A DNA stretch of 64,000 bases from Sisyra terminalis (taxonomy: Eukaryota; Arthropoda; Insecta; Neuroptera; Sisyridae): NCBI GenBank assembly GCA_958496175.1, contig OY292278.1, positions 10,044,001 through 10,108,000 on the forward strand, read 5' to 3'. Below are positions 10,460 through 21,796 of this stretch, one piece after another. Every line of letters begins with the position of its first letter. Positions within the stretch are counted from its first letter, which is position 1. Below the pieces are notes generated by a model. It saw only the letters and a list, made by a program, of their open reading frames with translations, had not been told where the DNA came from and ran no database searches. Position numbers and translations under genes: made by a program.

Positions 10460-11990
10460 CAAAAATTTTACCCATTAGTTGTTTTCAATAGAAATTCTTA
10501 CGATTTTCCATCACCATACATTGCAGCACCTTGATGATGTAAGATAGATCCGTTAAAGATGTTCATGTGAAGAGGCACTTGAAGGACATTGGTCAGCAGC
10601 CAGCAACAATTGAGAGACGATTAATTATATCTGTAATTCAGAAAAAAAATTAGTTCAGCTAATTAACACAACCAAATTTACTTACCATTTTGTGCTGACT
10701 GGAAGATTTCAGCTTAAGTATGGGCTGCATTCAATAAGAAAGTGAAAAAGAAAAAAGGCTGTTTACGGCTTTGGCAACTAATGATAGTTTTTAATTTTAA
10801 AAAATCATTTATGAGGAAGAAAAAATTATTTATACTAATACATGTTTGAAGGTAAAGGTATAAATAAACGAAGAAAATATAGTTGGATAGGTAGTTATAG
10901 TAAGAAAGAATTAAACAATTGATGAATATAAATATGTTGAGTAATATTTGTTATAGTGTTCATGAAAAAGACAGAGATAATAAATAATATTTATTAGCAA
11001 CGTGTGAGATGCCAATAAAAAAAATCAATGAAAACGTAAAAGCTTTCATCATAAAACTCGAACGTAATTAGATCACTTTATTAATATTATTTCATACATA
11101 TGATTATTTTACAGAAAAAAATGTGTAGTTAAACGAAATATATTGACTAAATGTCAAAATTTGTACCCATTTTAGCTTTAATATACATATATGCTTTTAT
11201 CGCTTTTAGCATTGATCAGCATTCATCAAAATATCCAACAACGAAGCATTATATCTGAAATTCCGAAATCAATTAGTTCAGCTAATTAATAAAACCACAT
11301 TTACTTACTGTTTTGTGCTGCATAGACGATTTCAGCTTATGTTTCTATTGTGCTCAATACGAAAGGAAAAATAAAAAATCATTCTATATATAATATATAT
11401 ATCGATATTGTATAGTAGGATTTGAGGTATAAATAAAAGAAAAAATTTATACATGGTTATGTAGCAATAGTAAAAACGAATTTAGCAATTGATGTGTAAA
11501 AATTTTATCAACTCATAATTGTAATAGGGTGCATGAGCTTGATAAAAATAATAACATGTATTGTCAATATGTTAAAAGAAGATAGCAATAAGACGCATAC
11601 AATTCAACGAAAGCATTTGAGCTTTCATCATAAAATTTAAACGTATTATGAAAAAATTATTAAACATATTTCGTACAAAAAGTATTTTAACAAAAATAAA
11701 AAGATAATCTTTAGTTAAACCAACCAAACTGTCGATAATCGGAACAAATTTTTATTCACTACTTGTTTCCAATAAGATTCCATAAGAGTTTTCCTTAAGC
11801 TTATATTGCAGCACATATAAATATCAACGTTAAGAAAAACACTTCAACCAACAACAAAAACAATAAACAATATAGATTACACAAATTTTAATTATTTTCA
11901 GTTTAATTAAAACGAAATTATTTAGTTTAAAACTTTGGTAAATTAAACATATATTCTAATATTTAATGCATTTCAATAAACAACTTGTTG
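10460..11990. repeat. Degenerate tandem repeat, units of about 590-690 bp
   Basis: Three diverged units begin near 10466, 11155 and 11745, each with an AAATTTT/TACCCATT-like start. Within the first two, landmarks recur in order: AATTAGTTCAGCTAATTAA, ACTTAC..TTTTGTGCTG, GATTTCAGCTTA, GGTATAAATAAA and AGCTTTCATCATAAAA. A TTGCAGCAC motif occurs in units 1 and 3. A partial copy (CGATATTG..GGATTTGAGGTATAAATAAA) lies at 13022-13090. No coding. Confidence 0.6.
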
Positions 11991-12890
11991 ATTCGATTGT
12001 CAAATTTTTCATTGTTTCGTTGAAATCGTTCGTACTTATTCGCAATTAAAAATAACAATGTTCGGGTCAATAATGAAATAATGAGTTTTGTCTCTTTTCT
12101 ATGTGCATTTTTTTTAATTTCCCCATTTCACTCATTTTTAACAATTAAGTTAATACAAGGAATGTACAAATGTATTAATTGTGTACTTACGACGTATTTA
12201 TTGATCTTAATATGTATTACCTATGTACAATGTTTTTTTTTTATTTGGCCCTGTTTTTCCAACTTTTTTTCACTATTATATATTATATTTTACAAATTCT
12301 ACTTATTACGTAGCATTTTATATTATAAAACTATACCATAAGTACATATATGCTATACGTATAAATTATTCATCTTTCATACCATTGTAAAATCTAACAT
12401 ATATTACTATACACACATTCATTTACTCTGACATATACACTTTCATACATATATATTATATATAATTATAATAATTTTTTTTAAAGCATCTGAACCTTAA
12501 TCTGTAACATAATTTCATTCTCCAACTTTCATTCCTACTTTTATAAGTTTAATTCTAGTTTTTACAAATTTATGTACAATGTATTATGTACTTTAATTTA
12601 ATTTTAATTTCAGTTGAGGACTTTTTTATTTAGAAAAATTTTTGATTTTTTATTCTTGTATCTTAAGAAAATAGTCAACAAATAATTTAAGAAAAAACTA
12701 ATTGTTGGAAAATCTTAAGAGAAATATAAATGGATTTGAAATTTGTTTAACTCAATTATTTTCCAAGTGGAAATTTTAAGGTTTTAGCTGTTTAAAATTT
12801 GCTTTGCTTAAATTGATTCTTGAAATCTTCTAATTGATTTTTTCGTTATATATAGAAAAACCACCAGTCGCTGTTGTCTTTCACTGTTGA
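11991..12890. other. No gene seen
   Basis: T-rich, low-complexity sequence. The 86-codon plus-strand frame at 12081-12341 is a hydrophobic translation of T-rich DNA and is not credible. Confidence 0.5.
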
Positions 12891-13180
12891 GCGATAGATT
12901 TTTTTTCAAAACTTAACTTTTGGATAGTTTACCGAATTATAAAGTATAAAAGAGACATCAATTCACTTAGGAGAAATGATATACTATTTCTATTACTATT
13001 TTTGTAATACTAACGATAATATATATCGATATTGTGTACAAGGATTTGAGGTATAAATAAAAGAATAAAATATATACATGATTATGTATATTTTTTTTCC
13101 ATAACTTAACTCTTGGAGAGTTTACTGAATTATCTACTCTAATATTGTTAAAAGGAAAGATTTTATTGTTTGTTTGCATT
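12891..13180. repeat. Internally duplicated repeat segment
   Basis: An AACTTAAC..TTGG..AGTTTAC..GAATTAT block occurs at about 12910 and again at about 13100. Between the two, 13022-13090 is a partial copy of the tandem repeat at 10460-11990. The block AGAGACATCAAT.TACTTAGGAG at 12949 recurs at 14946, directly after a Helitron-type end. Confidence 0.55.
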
Positions 13181-13452
13181 AAATAGGCTCCAAAACTACT
13201 TGACCGATTTGAAAAATTCTTTCACTGTTGGGAAGCTACACTATCTCCGTTAAACATAGGCTATATTAAATTTTCAGTTTATTAAATGTGTTTTTTTAAA
13301 ATTAACAAAATAAAGTTTTTAAGTATGATTATGTTTTTCGTAAAAGAAATAAGAGAGATCTAAATTTGCATTTACCAGTACAAATAGCAAAACTGAAAAG
13401 AAAATATAATCTACCCCTACGTTACGTAGACGAAGTCAAGGGGAACAGCTAT
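13181..13452 (+). mobile_element. Helitron-derived non-autonomous relic
   Basis: The wording TAGGCTCCAAAACTACTTGA..GATTTGAAAA..TTCTTTCACTGTT..GAAGCTAC..TATC, then CATAGGCTATATT, is characteristic of insect Helitron-family MITEs as I remember them. The right side ends with CCCCT, 20-odd bases, AGGGG and then AACAGCT, resembling the short subterminal hairpin and CTRR-type 3' end of Helitrons. There is no Rep/helicase coding. Confidence 0.55.
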
Positions 13453-14210
13453 ATTGTATATATATATATACGAAAAATTCAAGTATATGCTCAATTGGTG
13501 ATATGAAATAATATAGTTAAAACTTGAAGGCTAAAATGAGAGAATGGCAAGTATAAATATATCGTTTAAGTAATCTGAACCGGTTCGAGACATTTATTAT
13601 TTGTTGTCAATTATAAAAACATTAACACCTTTCTCGGATTCCATAAATTACACCTTTGAATCTGCATTTTTCTCATTACTATATTATTTATTATCGCAAG
13701 TTGAGAACAGGTATTATTCTTTTCAATTTTACACCTATTTGGAATTTATTCTTTTTTGCTCACAATAAGTGTCATTATGGAGCAAAGGTCAAAAAATTGC
13801 ACTTAAATATTTGTCTACCTGAATTCTACCGTATGATTGAAGAACAGGTTAATCGATTTCGATAATATTATGTTTTCAGGTACATCTTAGTATTTAGCCC
13901 AAAAAAAAAATATAAGGAAGGTCACAGACAAGTCTAATCTAAAATAGTTGTACCAATATTTTATTCTGATTTCACTTATGGTTCCATTTTAAGACAGCTT
14001 TACTGATTTGATAGAAACTTTGTAATCAAGTTCAACTAATTTTTTTTCGGAAGAAAAGATTGCCTATTTACGTTTAATTATTAATAATAAAAGTAGCGTT
14101 CAGAAGAAGACCGATTAAAATAAATAAACGGACACCAATTAATTGGTTATAAATTGGATTCTTTAATTAAAAATCTATGTTCTTTTTTAAGATATCGAAA
14201 AATCAGCATA
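13453..14210. other. No gene seen; short TA microsatellite
   Basis: A TA dinucleotide run lies near 13456-13469. The rest is AT-rich spacer; the small plus-strand frame at 13656-13865 has no recognisable motif. Confidence 0.45.
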
Positions 14211-14218
14211 CATGAAAT

Positions 14219-14476
14219 CAGGGGTGGTCTATACAAATAATATTGCGGGCCACTTTGGAAATGCATCATAACTCCGGGAGCCTCTTTTGAAGTTATATCT
14301 CAAATTGTCCATACTAAATTTAGATACACTGTAATCATTTTAATATTTCGGTTTTCACCAATTTGGTCATTTTAAAAGGTATTCATTTTATGAAAGCCTG
14401 ATGCATATCGCGGGTCGAAAAAATTGTCAAAGGTGCCTTTTGTGATCCACGGGTTGGCTACCTTTGACAACCTCTG
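14219..14476. mobile_element. hAT-like MITE
   Basis: The left end is CAGGGGTGGTC and the right end is ACAACCTCTG, imperfect inverted copies. The GCGGGCCACTTTGGAAATGC-like interior is usual in hAT MITEs. The 8-bp flanks are only partly alike (5 of 8 positions), so the duplication is weak. Confidence 0.55.
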
Positions 14477-14530
14477 ATTTAAATAATCAATGAATAATCT
14501 ATTTTTTATTTACATATATAAAATTGTTAT

Positions 14531-14935
14531 ATTGGTTTGAGTAGATTTCAAAAGCGCAATAAAATTATCATTGATTTAGCTGAAATTTTGTCACGATATT
14601 CAATCCGCTTTAAAGATTGTTTTTATCTTTTTCTTGCGTCGAAAACATACTGCGATCGCAAGAAAACGGCTTTTTCAACGGCCAATACAATAGCTGCTAA
14701 CTGTCAATACTGCATTGCTATGATGGTGCAGTGATTTTTAAAGGTAGAGCAAATTTTCTCTAAACGTAATTGACAAACGTATATCTTGAAAGTAAGTTAT
14801 AATTGGCACAGTGAGGGATACTGCGGGTTGATACGGGAAATGATTCTAATAATTCATAAGCTTTTTTGTTGCTAAATTCAATTTATTTATTTGCAACCAT
14901 AGGCTGGCAAGACAACGTCTGTCGGGTTCAGCTAG
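14531..14935 (+). mobile_element. Helitron-type MITE (3' end clear)
   Basis: The right end reads GACAACGTCTGTCGGGTTCA followed by GCTAG|T. It has the GACA/TGTC mini-hairpin and CTAG terminus expected of a Helitron, with insertion before T. The internal TTTTTATCTTTTTCTTGCGTC block also fits this family. The 5' boundary is not certain. The 65-codon open frame inside is incidental. Confidence 0.6.
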
Positions 14936-16590
14936 TTGAAAATATAAGAGACATCAATTTACTTAGGAGGAATGTAATACTATTTCTACTACCAAATTTT
15001 GATCTCTTGTGGTTAATTGTTTTTCTTTCCAATTGGCCCAATTGATGGCTTAAAATAAACGTTCGATCTTTGGCAGCAATTCTTAGTACATAATATATTT
15101 TCGGTTTTATAAACTCATTCGAATTAACTAGTTATTTCATAATACGTGGCAAATGAAACGGGTGATAATGCCCCACTTTTGTGAGTACCCGACATATAAT
15201 ATACTTTCTAATAAAAAAGGTGGTGTTGTCAGATGATGAAAGAATAAAAGTTAAGTTTCCGTCGTCTGCAATATTTATCAGATCAGATAAACTTGGACAA
15301 AGAAAAAGTTTTCAAGACGAGCCAAACCGAACAGCTCGCTACTACACTAACAATACGATCCCCAGTGAAAAGAGAAACTCATATATACTGTGTGTACCTA
15401 TACATCCTAAAAGTTAATCAAACTAGCAAAAAAATAAACTCAACAAATTCCCAATTTTTTAATTTTTACCGAATTAAAACCAATTCAATAGCGACGAATA
15501 AAATTGATTAAATATATTTGCCTTGTCAAATATTTGTCGTCTGATAAAAAAAAAAGCGTCGAGGCAAATAAATAAAAAATGAGCACCGAAAGCTGCCAAC
15601 ACATTTTAAATGTGCTTAGGTCGGTCTCGTTTTTGTACGAAAAAGAAATCAAATATTTGTTGAAGATCCTTTTAAAATATATTGAAAAAAGTACGTTTGT
15701 GCGAAAAACGGTAGAGAGCCAATTTCAGTTCAATCAATTTTATATACATTATAGCTATATGTGAAATGGGGGAGAGTTTTAGTCGAGTCAAAGCCACACT
15801 TTCAATGATTAAAGGTATCTTTTCTTTATTAAAATTGGCCTCTATGGATGGGGGGCTTGCGTGTCAATTGCTTCGTTAACCTATTTCCCTGGCTAAAATT
15901 CTTTGATGAAAACACATAAAAAACCGGCACGGATTTCTTTTTTAAAAACGAATTGAACCAGATTCATAAAACGGAATAATTATGACGAAAGAATTGAGTT
16001 GGGCTTATTCTTGTTTGATCCTAATCCATGGTGCCAACATATGAATTAATCTGTAATTACGAATATTATCTTTGTACAATAACTAAAATTATTATCTTCT
16101 TTTACGTGGAATATTTCATTTGATTTTGGAAAGGTAAAACTGTTATGGTTTTATTGATATAAATATTCAAGAAAATGATTTTAATTGATAACTGTCAGAA
16201 ATATTATGACTATTTAACTATTATTTCTTGAAGACTTATTATTTTATAGCCATAAAAGAGAATCAAATTCCTTCTCATTGAGAAATTAAATTTAATACCA
16301 AATTAAAAAATAGTTGTATTTTCCAAATCGAATAAACGTACAGTTCGTAAGAATGCTTTAAAAATTGCACTTTTGATTCTAGAGGTATAAACATAAGGAG
16401 TTGACCTCGAAAAGAAATGTTGATTATACTTTCGATAGTATGTGGGTAGTTATAAAATACTTATATCACGAAAATTTTAGATATCTATCTCAATTAATTT
16501 TTGAGAAAAATAATATAGAATTTACCAAGCCGATTTTTTTTTTATTAATATTGTACACTTTTGTCACGTAGTTGCTTGTAACATAGACAA
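14936..16590. other. Spacer; 14939-14990 repeats 12944-12990
   Basis: Immediately after the Helitron end, about 50 bp match the segment at 12944. Beyond that I see no transposon family. Three small open frames on the plus strand (15181-15417, 15293-15511, 15579-15764) have no recognisable motifs and differ from neither neighbour in composition. Confidence 0.45.
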
Positions 16591-17583
16591 TAGACTGATT
16601 CAAAAAAAATGATGATTTTTTTTCTTAATTATATCGAAAATATTGTTGGGAATGACACAAAAAATCCTGTGAAACTTAAAGCTCTTAATATTAATATTAA
16701 GAGGTGCCGCATCGCAAATTTCGATTTTCCATTTAAAAAGATGGGAACAATTATCTCTTGCACTTTAGAATTTTATACCTCACGTTGGTGACAATATTTC
16801 GAAATAACCAAGGTATATTCTTGTAGAAAATTGAACGATCTACAAAAAAGGTCTTTGTACAAGTTTTTGATTTTCTTTCAAAAGTTATTCGAGGTCAAAG
16901 TTGAACTAAAGAGAAATTTTAATATTTTTTCAATTTTTTGACGCAACCATCAATTTTATGAGAAAATTTTATAGAACATTTTTTGTAGAGCACTTGTTTT
17001 CCTATAACTTATCTTTAAAAAGTTTTTGATATTTTTCACAGGTCTAAGTTATTTAATTAAAATAAAAAAATTATATTAAAAATATAATAATTAAGGGAAG
17101 TTTCAGTTTGATGCAAATAACTTAGGACCTGTCAAAAATATCAAAAATTTTAAAAAGATAAGTTATAGGAAAAAAAGTGCTCTACAAAAAATATTCTATA
17201 AAATTTTCTCATAAAATTGATGGTTGCGTCAAAAAATTGAAAAAATATTAAAATTTCTCTTTAGTTCAACTTTGACCTCGAATAACTTTTGAAGGAAAAT
17301 CAAAAACTTGTACAAAGATCTTCTTTGTAGATCGTTCAACTTTCTACAAAAATATACCTTGGTCATTCTGAAATATTGTCACCAACGTGAGCAATAATAT
17401 TCCAAAGTGCAAGAGAATATTGTTCCCATGTTATTTAAAAGGAAAATCGAAATTTGCGATGCGGCACCTCTTAATATTAATATTCAGAGCTTAAACTTTC
17501 ACAGGATTTTTTTGTTGTCATTTCCAACCATATTTTCGATATAATTAAGAAAAAAAATTCATAATTTTTTTTGAATCAGTCTT
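16591..17583. mobile_element. Long foldback element, TAGACTGATTC ends
   Basis: Inverted arms of about 400 bp each face across an AT centre near 17070. The left end is TAGACTGATTCAAAA and the right end TTTTGAATCAGTCTTA. The left arm carries a perfect 22-bp palindrome at 16682-16703 (two halves, CTCTTAATATTA and its complement, offset to overlap). Its inverted partner lies at about 17469-17490. A GATCTACAAAAAAGGTC block sits at 16838. Both motifs recur in the foldbacks at 6031 and 60285. The 60-codon frame at 16609-16791 is translated arm sequence. Confidence 0.85.
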
Positions 17584-18178
17584 ATATATAATATAAATTT
17601 TCTAGTGTTGTTTCATTAGATTTCAATTTATTCCAATAAGTGGCAATTTTTTTATTCCTATAACAATTAATTACCATCGATTAGATTTAAGAAAATAATA
17701 AAGTTGATGTCTGAATTAAAAATATTGTGTGGATATGTTTTAAAATGTTTTCTTTTAACCCTTAGATATACCCTTATCAATCAGGTAACAAATTAGATAC
17801 ATTTTTCTGTTAATAATTAAATCATATAAAAGTTTCACTTCTACTTTAAGCCTGCAGAATGCAAGTCTTTATTCGTTTGTTGCATTTTTCTCTACCTGAA
17901 ATAATTTAGTCTTTCATTAACTATTTCACTGTACTGTTTTTTTTATATTGAATTTCTATGTGAATTTTTTGCACATCTAACACGTTTTTTTTCCTGTTTG
18001 AATAATCGAAAACTAATGATATAACAGAATTTATGCAAATTTTATAAGTTTTTTTTAATCTCAAAAAAACAAGTTTTGACACTGACCTTTAACTTTAAAG
18101 TCAACTTTGCATCAAGCACTTAATCAAAATGATCTAGCATCATTAAATTTCCAACTATGTAAAAGTCATTGTTTGCAG
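17584..18178. other. No gene seen
   Basis: AT-rich spacer; no family recognised. Confidence 0.5.
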
Positions 18179-18398
18179 GTGTGGGAACCAGAGCTGAACG
18201 AATGTTCGGAAAACCTCTTATGCATCCCAATTGCCGTGACCTTAATACCAATAAAACGTATGCCCCAATCAATATATGCAAAGTGCAACACCAAAAAAGA
18301 AAACACGAAAATTCGCAAAACTTTTGGAACACATTCCAATCGAGAGTACAACTTTCAAATGAATTGTTTGCAACGGCAAGATGTACGAGTAAATCGGT
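18179..18398 (+). CDS. Candidate internal exon, unrecognised
   Basis: A TTTGCAG acceptor-like site ends at 18178 and a G|GTAATT donor-like site follows 18398. The enclosed 220 bp are less AT-rich than the flanks and have no homopolymers. Two plus-strand frames are open right through, one beginning VWEPELNECSEN and one GVGTRAERMFGKPL. A minus-strand frame (18120-18437) is open too, so strand and frame are not settled. I recognise no domain in any translation. It may be an orphan exon, an old repeat or chance. Confidence 0.25.
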
Positions 18399-19833
18399 AA
18401 TTTTTTGTTGATTTTTCAGAAAATATGCTTTTTCCAATTATTTTCAGTTCGTTAAACCAAATTCTTTTCATTCATGTATGCACCAAACAGAAAATGCATT
18501 TCTATTTAACAACCAGAATTCATAATCTCCCACTTTCACCGTGACACAAGTGGATCTAATTCCGCTCATAAGAAATTCCATTTTTAATATTTATAAATTT
18601 TCCCCATCGTCTTGCAAGTTCAAAGCATATTTTCAAAACTTTGCCAGCGGAAAAAACGATTTGTCGTTGGCTGAAAACAGCTATAACTTGTTCATATTTA
18701 AAACTTGAACATCTGCGAGTACAACAGCTTTCATAACTAATTTCGTTCTTGTGAAAAATTATATTATTTTCGAAAGTTTGAGAAATAAAAAAGATTTAAT
18801 TACGCTATTAATCCGTGCATTGAGTGCTTGTGAAAAACATGTAATGAAATATGCTTTTCATCTAAATCGCTTATTAAAAGATCCGCGATGAAAGCTTTCT
18901 ATAGCGATATATTTACAATGAATAAGTAGAGCTTTAATACTAAAAAACACATATGAAAAAAGAAAAGAATGAAAGAATTAATGTGAACAATTTTTAACGA
19001 TACATTTTTTACAAGTAGGTTTTCTTTGAAAGATAATTACTTTTGGTAGACCGGATAACAAATCCCTGTTTTTCTATTCCTTGCAAATCATTTCACGTGA
19101 AGAAGAATACATCAATTGAAACTTCCAATCTCAGCAAAATATTAAAGTATTAACTTGGATATACCTTAAATATTTTTTCAAAACTCAATTCTTTTTTGCA
19201 GTCACAAGTAGGAAAATAAATTTACAATTTTAGACTTCTGGATGTAAGTTCATAAGATATTCCTCTATTATCGTCAGGAAATCATAGATAAAAGATGGTT
19301 TACAAAATGCATAAAATTTTCTATAAATGCTGGAAGATAGTTCGTTGAAAAGATTTAATAAAAAACTTTACTTATGAAACTTTTATTTTCTCAAAACTTT
19401 CCCCTTTTAACAATAAAAAGTGCTGAATTTGTTGATTCCGTATCGTATATGGATCAAAAAGTGAAAAACTTAATCCAGATCAAATAACTTCATTCTTATC
19501 TTTTCAAAAGTATGGAAAACAATATATGCCACTCTTTTGGGAATCACTGGTCGTTTCTAATGTTTTTTGATTATAGTTAAGTTATAAAATGTAAAAAATT
19601 TCCCAATTCCCGTAGATGCAAAATTTATAGTTATACTTCTGATGATTGCATTTTTTAAGGAAGAGCTTTGTTCTACTATGCTCTGTACTACGATAAAGTT
19701 TGCCGGATGATCACCATATACATATAGCATTTTCAAGGATGTGTTTTGATTTTCTCTACAAAAGATATGCACTGATTATTGTGAAATTTAAAGTGCTTCA
19801 TTTGTACAAAGGGAATATTGTTTCTTCTGGTTT
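18399..19833. other. No gene seen
   Basis: Moderately complex AT-rich spacer. The minus-strand frame at 19557-19772 (71 codons) has no recognisable motif. Confidence 0.45.
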
Positions 19834-19926
19834 CTTGATATAACCCAGGAGTTTGACAATGTTGGACATAATGGGTTACTGTTTAAGACCACAAAAATTC
19901 TTGTTTTATTTCTGAAAATTATTTTA
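19834..19926 (+). pseudogene. Jockey-type RT palm fragment
   Basis: A 31-codon stretch reads LDITQEFDNVGHNGLLFK. It matches the catalytic palm block of jockey-clade reverse transcriptases (usual form D-x-x-x-AFDxVWHxGLLxK), with tryptophan changed to glycine. Nothing clearly RT-like flanks it; the following ORF at 19993-20262 does not show the YADDT or GVPQGS blocks. It is a small, old fragment. Confidence 0.45.
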
Positions 19927-21056
19927 ATTATACTTAAATATCTAAAGTTTTAAAATAAGACTGCACTTTGATTAATTATTCAGCATTGAGGTTTGAATAA
20001 AATTCGTACTGCATCAAAACAGTGGTTTGATACTTTGAAAATTTATTACCTATATTCTAAATCGAGTAACGGAAAATTTGTGGACGATAATGCTGATGTA
20101 TTTAGGCCTACCAACGCCAAATTAGAACAAAAATTGGAAAATCATGGAGAAAAAAATATCCCCCCATTACTACAAACTTGGTCGAGATTCTATCGTCAGA
20201 AATATTTTAACATTTATGACTCCATTTGGACAAAAAAAATACTCAACAACCACCACTTCTAATAAAAACAGGCTTAAATCAAAAGACTAGCATTCTATGG
20301 TCTCTTGAGCCGAAAAATTTTCTTTTGAAAAATTTATGAAGCCGATTTGAAGGTATGGAATAGAGCTTTGAGTTTCTGGTAGTAAATTGAGTATAAAGCT
20401 CATAGAAAAAGCTCAATAAAAGATGCTAAGATATTTAGTTAAAATCATCACATTTTCATTGGGATAGAGCAGGACAAATAGGATAAAATAAGAAATATAA
20501 TTTAACAATGAAAGCTGACCAATATTTCAAAAAAAAATTATTGGAATTATTCATAGAGTTGTCTATAAATATATATAAATTTTATTATTAATTATTCGTA
20601 ACTAATTGGTAACTAATTTTCTTGTCTATTTGCAAATATGCGAAGAACCAATTATGTTTAAATCTTTCGTCATTATCATATCTTTTTCCCAATGAAATCT
20701 CCCAAAAAAAAAATCATTTTTGCAAATTTTATTTCAAGGAAATTGATTTCTAATATATTCAAAAGATTTTTCTTCATATTCCCATAAAATTTTCCTTTTT
20801 TTAATGTCCCCCAATGAATTTAAACATCCTCGTATTTTTCCGATCATCAGGATAATCTTAGCAGTTTTTACAAACCACTAAAATAGCTAATGGAAAGTAC
20901 TTGTCATCAATTATTTTTCGCAATTTTTTTTTAAATAGTTGTTTTCATTCAACACTTCTACAATTGAAATTTTCTCCCCTGCATTAATTTTCTCAGCATA
21001 GTAAAACAATGAAGTATTATTAATGAAAAAATAGGCAATATATTTCTATAGTACAT
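19927..21056. other. Spacer with an unrecognised 89-codon frame (19993-20262, plus)
   Basis: The open frame contains KFVDDNADVFRPTNAKLEQK and looks hydrophilic and protein-like, but I cannot place it in a family. It follows the RT fragment by 67 bp and may be more of the same relic. The rest is AT-rich with nothing seen. Confidence 0.3.
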
Positions 21057-21796
21057 TTAAGGGTGGATTACCGTCAGAAAAAAAAATCGATTTTTTTTTC
21101 CATAAATCTCTTTTTATAACATTCAAGAATAACGTGTTTAAAGGATTTGTCGATATTCGAAATATTTTGAGTTATAGACCTATATATACATATATACATA
21201 AAAATTGAATAAATTGAAATTAACATAAAAAAATATCTTAAAAAAACTTTAAATGCGTTTTTCTCGAAATCAACTTTTTAAAACTGGGAGACAAGATTTC
21301 GCAGAAACTATCCGACGGATTGACTTGAAACTGGAGAGTGTTATAGTTCAACATGTCTTCTTGGTACTGAACCTCTGAAATTGGCCATACCTCCCCCCTC
21401 AAAGTGGGAGAGGGGGAAAGGTCCAAAAAAAAGTTCGTTTTTTTTAACTTTTTTTTCAAAGTTGCGCCATTTTGTCAATTTTCAACTTTTTTCGGATTTT
21501 CGAGGTTCAGTACCAAGAAGACGCATTATCAAAACCTACATTCTTTGGAAAATCATGATCCAACGTCCGATTTCCGAGAAAACTTGTCTCCCGTTTGCCT
21601 CCTCATTTTTGAGGACCCTTTTTCAAAGCGCTGTTAAAGGGGGAGGGGGAACATATCGGGGCAAATAAAATAAAAAAAAATAGTTAAAAACTTAAACTTT
21701 TACATGTTGAAGACCGTTTTTTAATATCTTTAAAAAAAATGGCAGCAGTTTTAAAAAAGTCATTTTTTTTACGTTCTGACGGTGATCCACCCTTAA
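21057..21796. mobile_element. TTAA-ended foldback element, GGGTGGATTACCGTCAG subtype
   Basis: The left end is TTAAGGGTGGATTACCGTC and the right end GACGGTGATCCACCCTTAA. Interior arms pair, for example CTTCTTGGTACTGAACCTC near 21358 with its complement near 21505, and GGGAGACAAG with CTTGTCTCCC. Two internal motifs are shared with the other TTAA-ended elements: AAACTTTAAATGCGTTTTTC at 21244 and GCGCCATTTTGTCAA at 21464. Open frames inside are arm translations on both strands and are not genes. Confidence 0.8.

Noticed and set aside
12081..12341. 86-codon hydrophobic plus-strand frame
   Set aside because: T-rich low-complexity DNA always yields Phe/Leu/Ile-rich frames; no start context or neighbours support it.
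21238..21668. Three overlapping frames on both strands
   Set aside because: They are translations of inverted arms of a foldback element.
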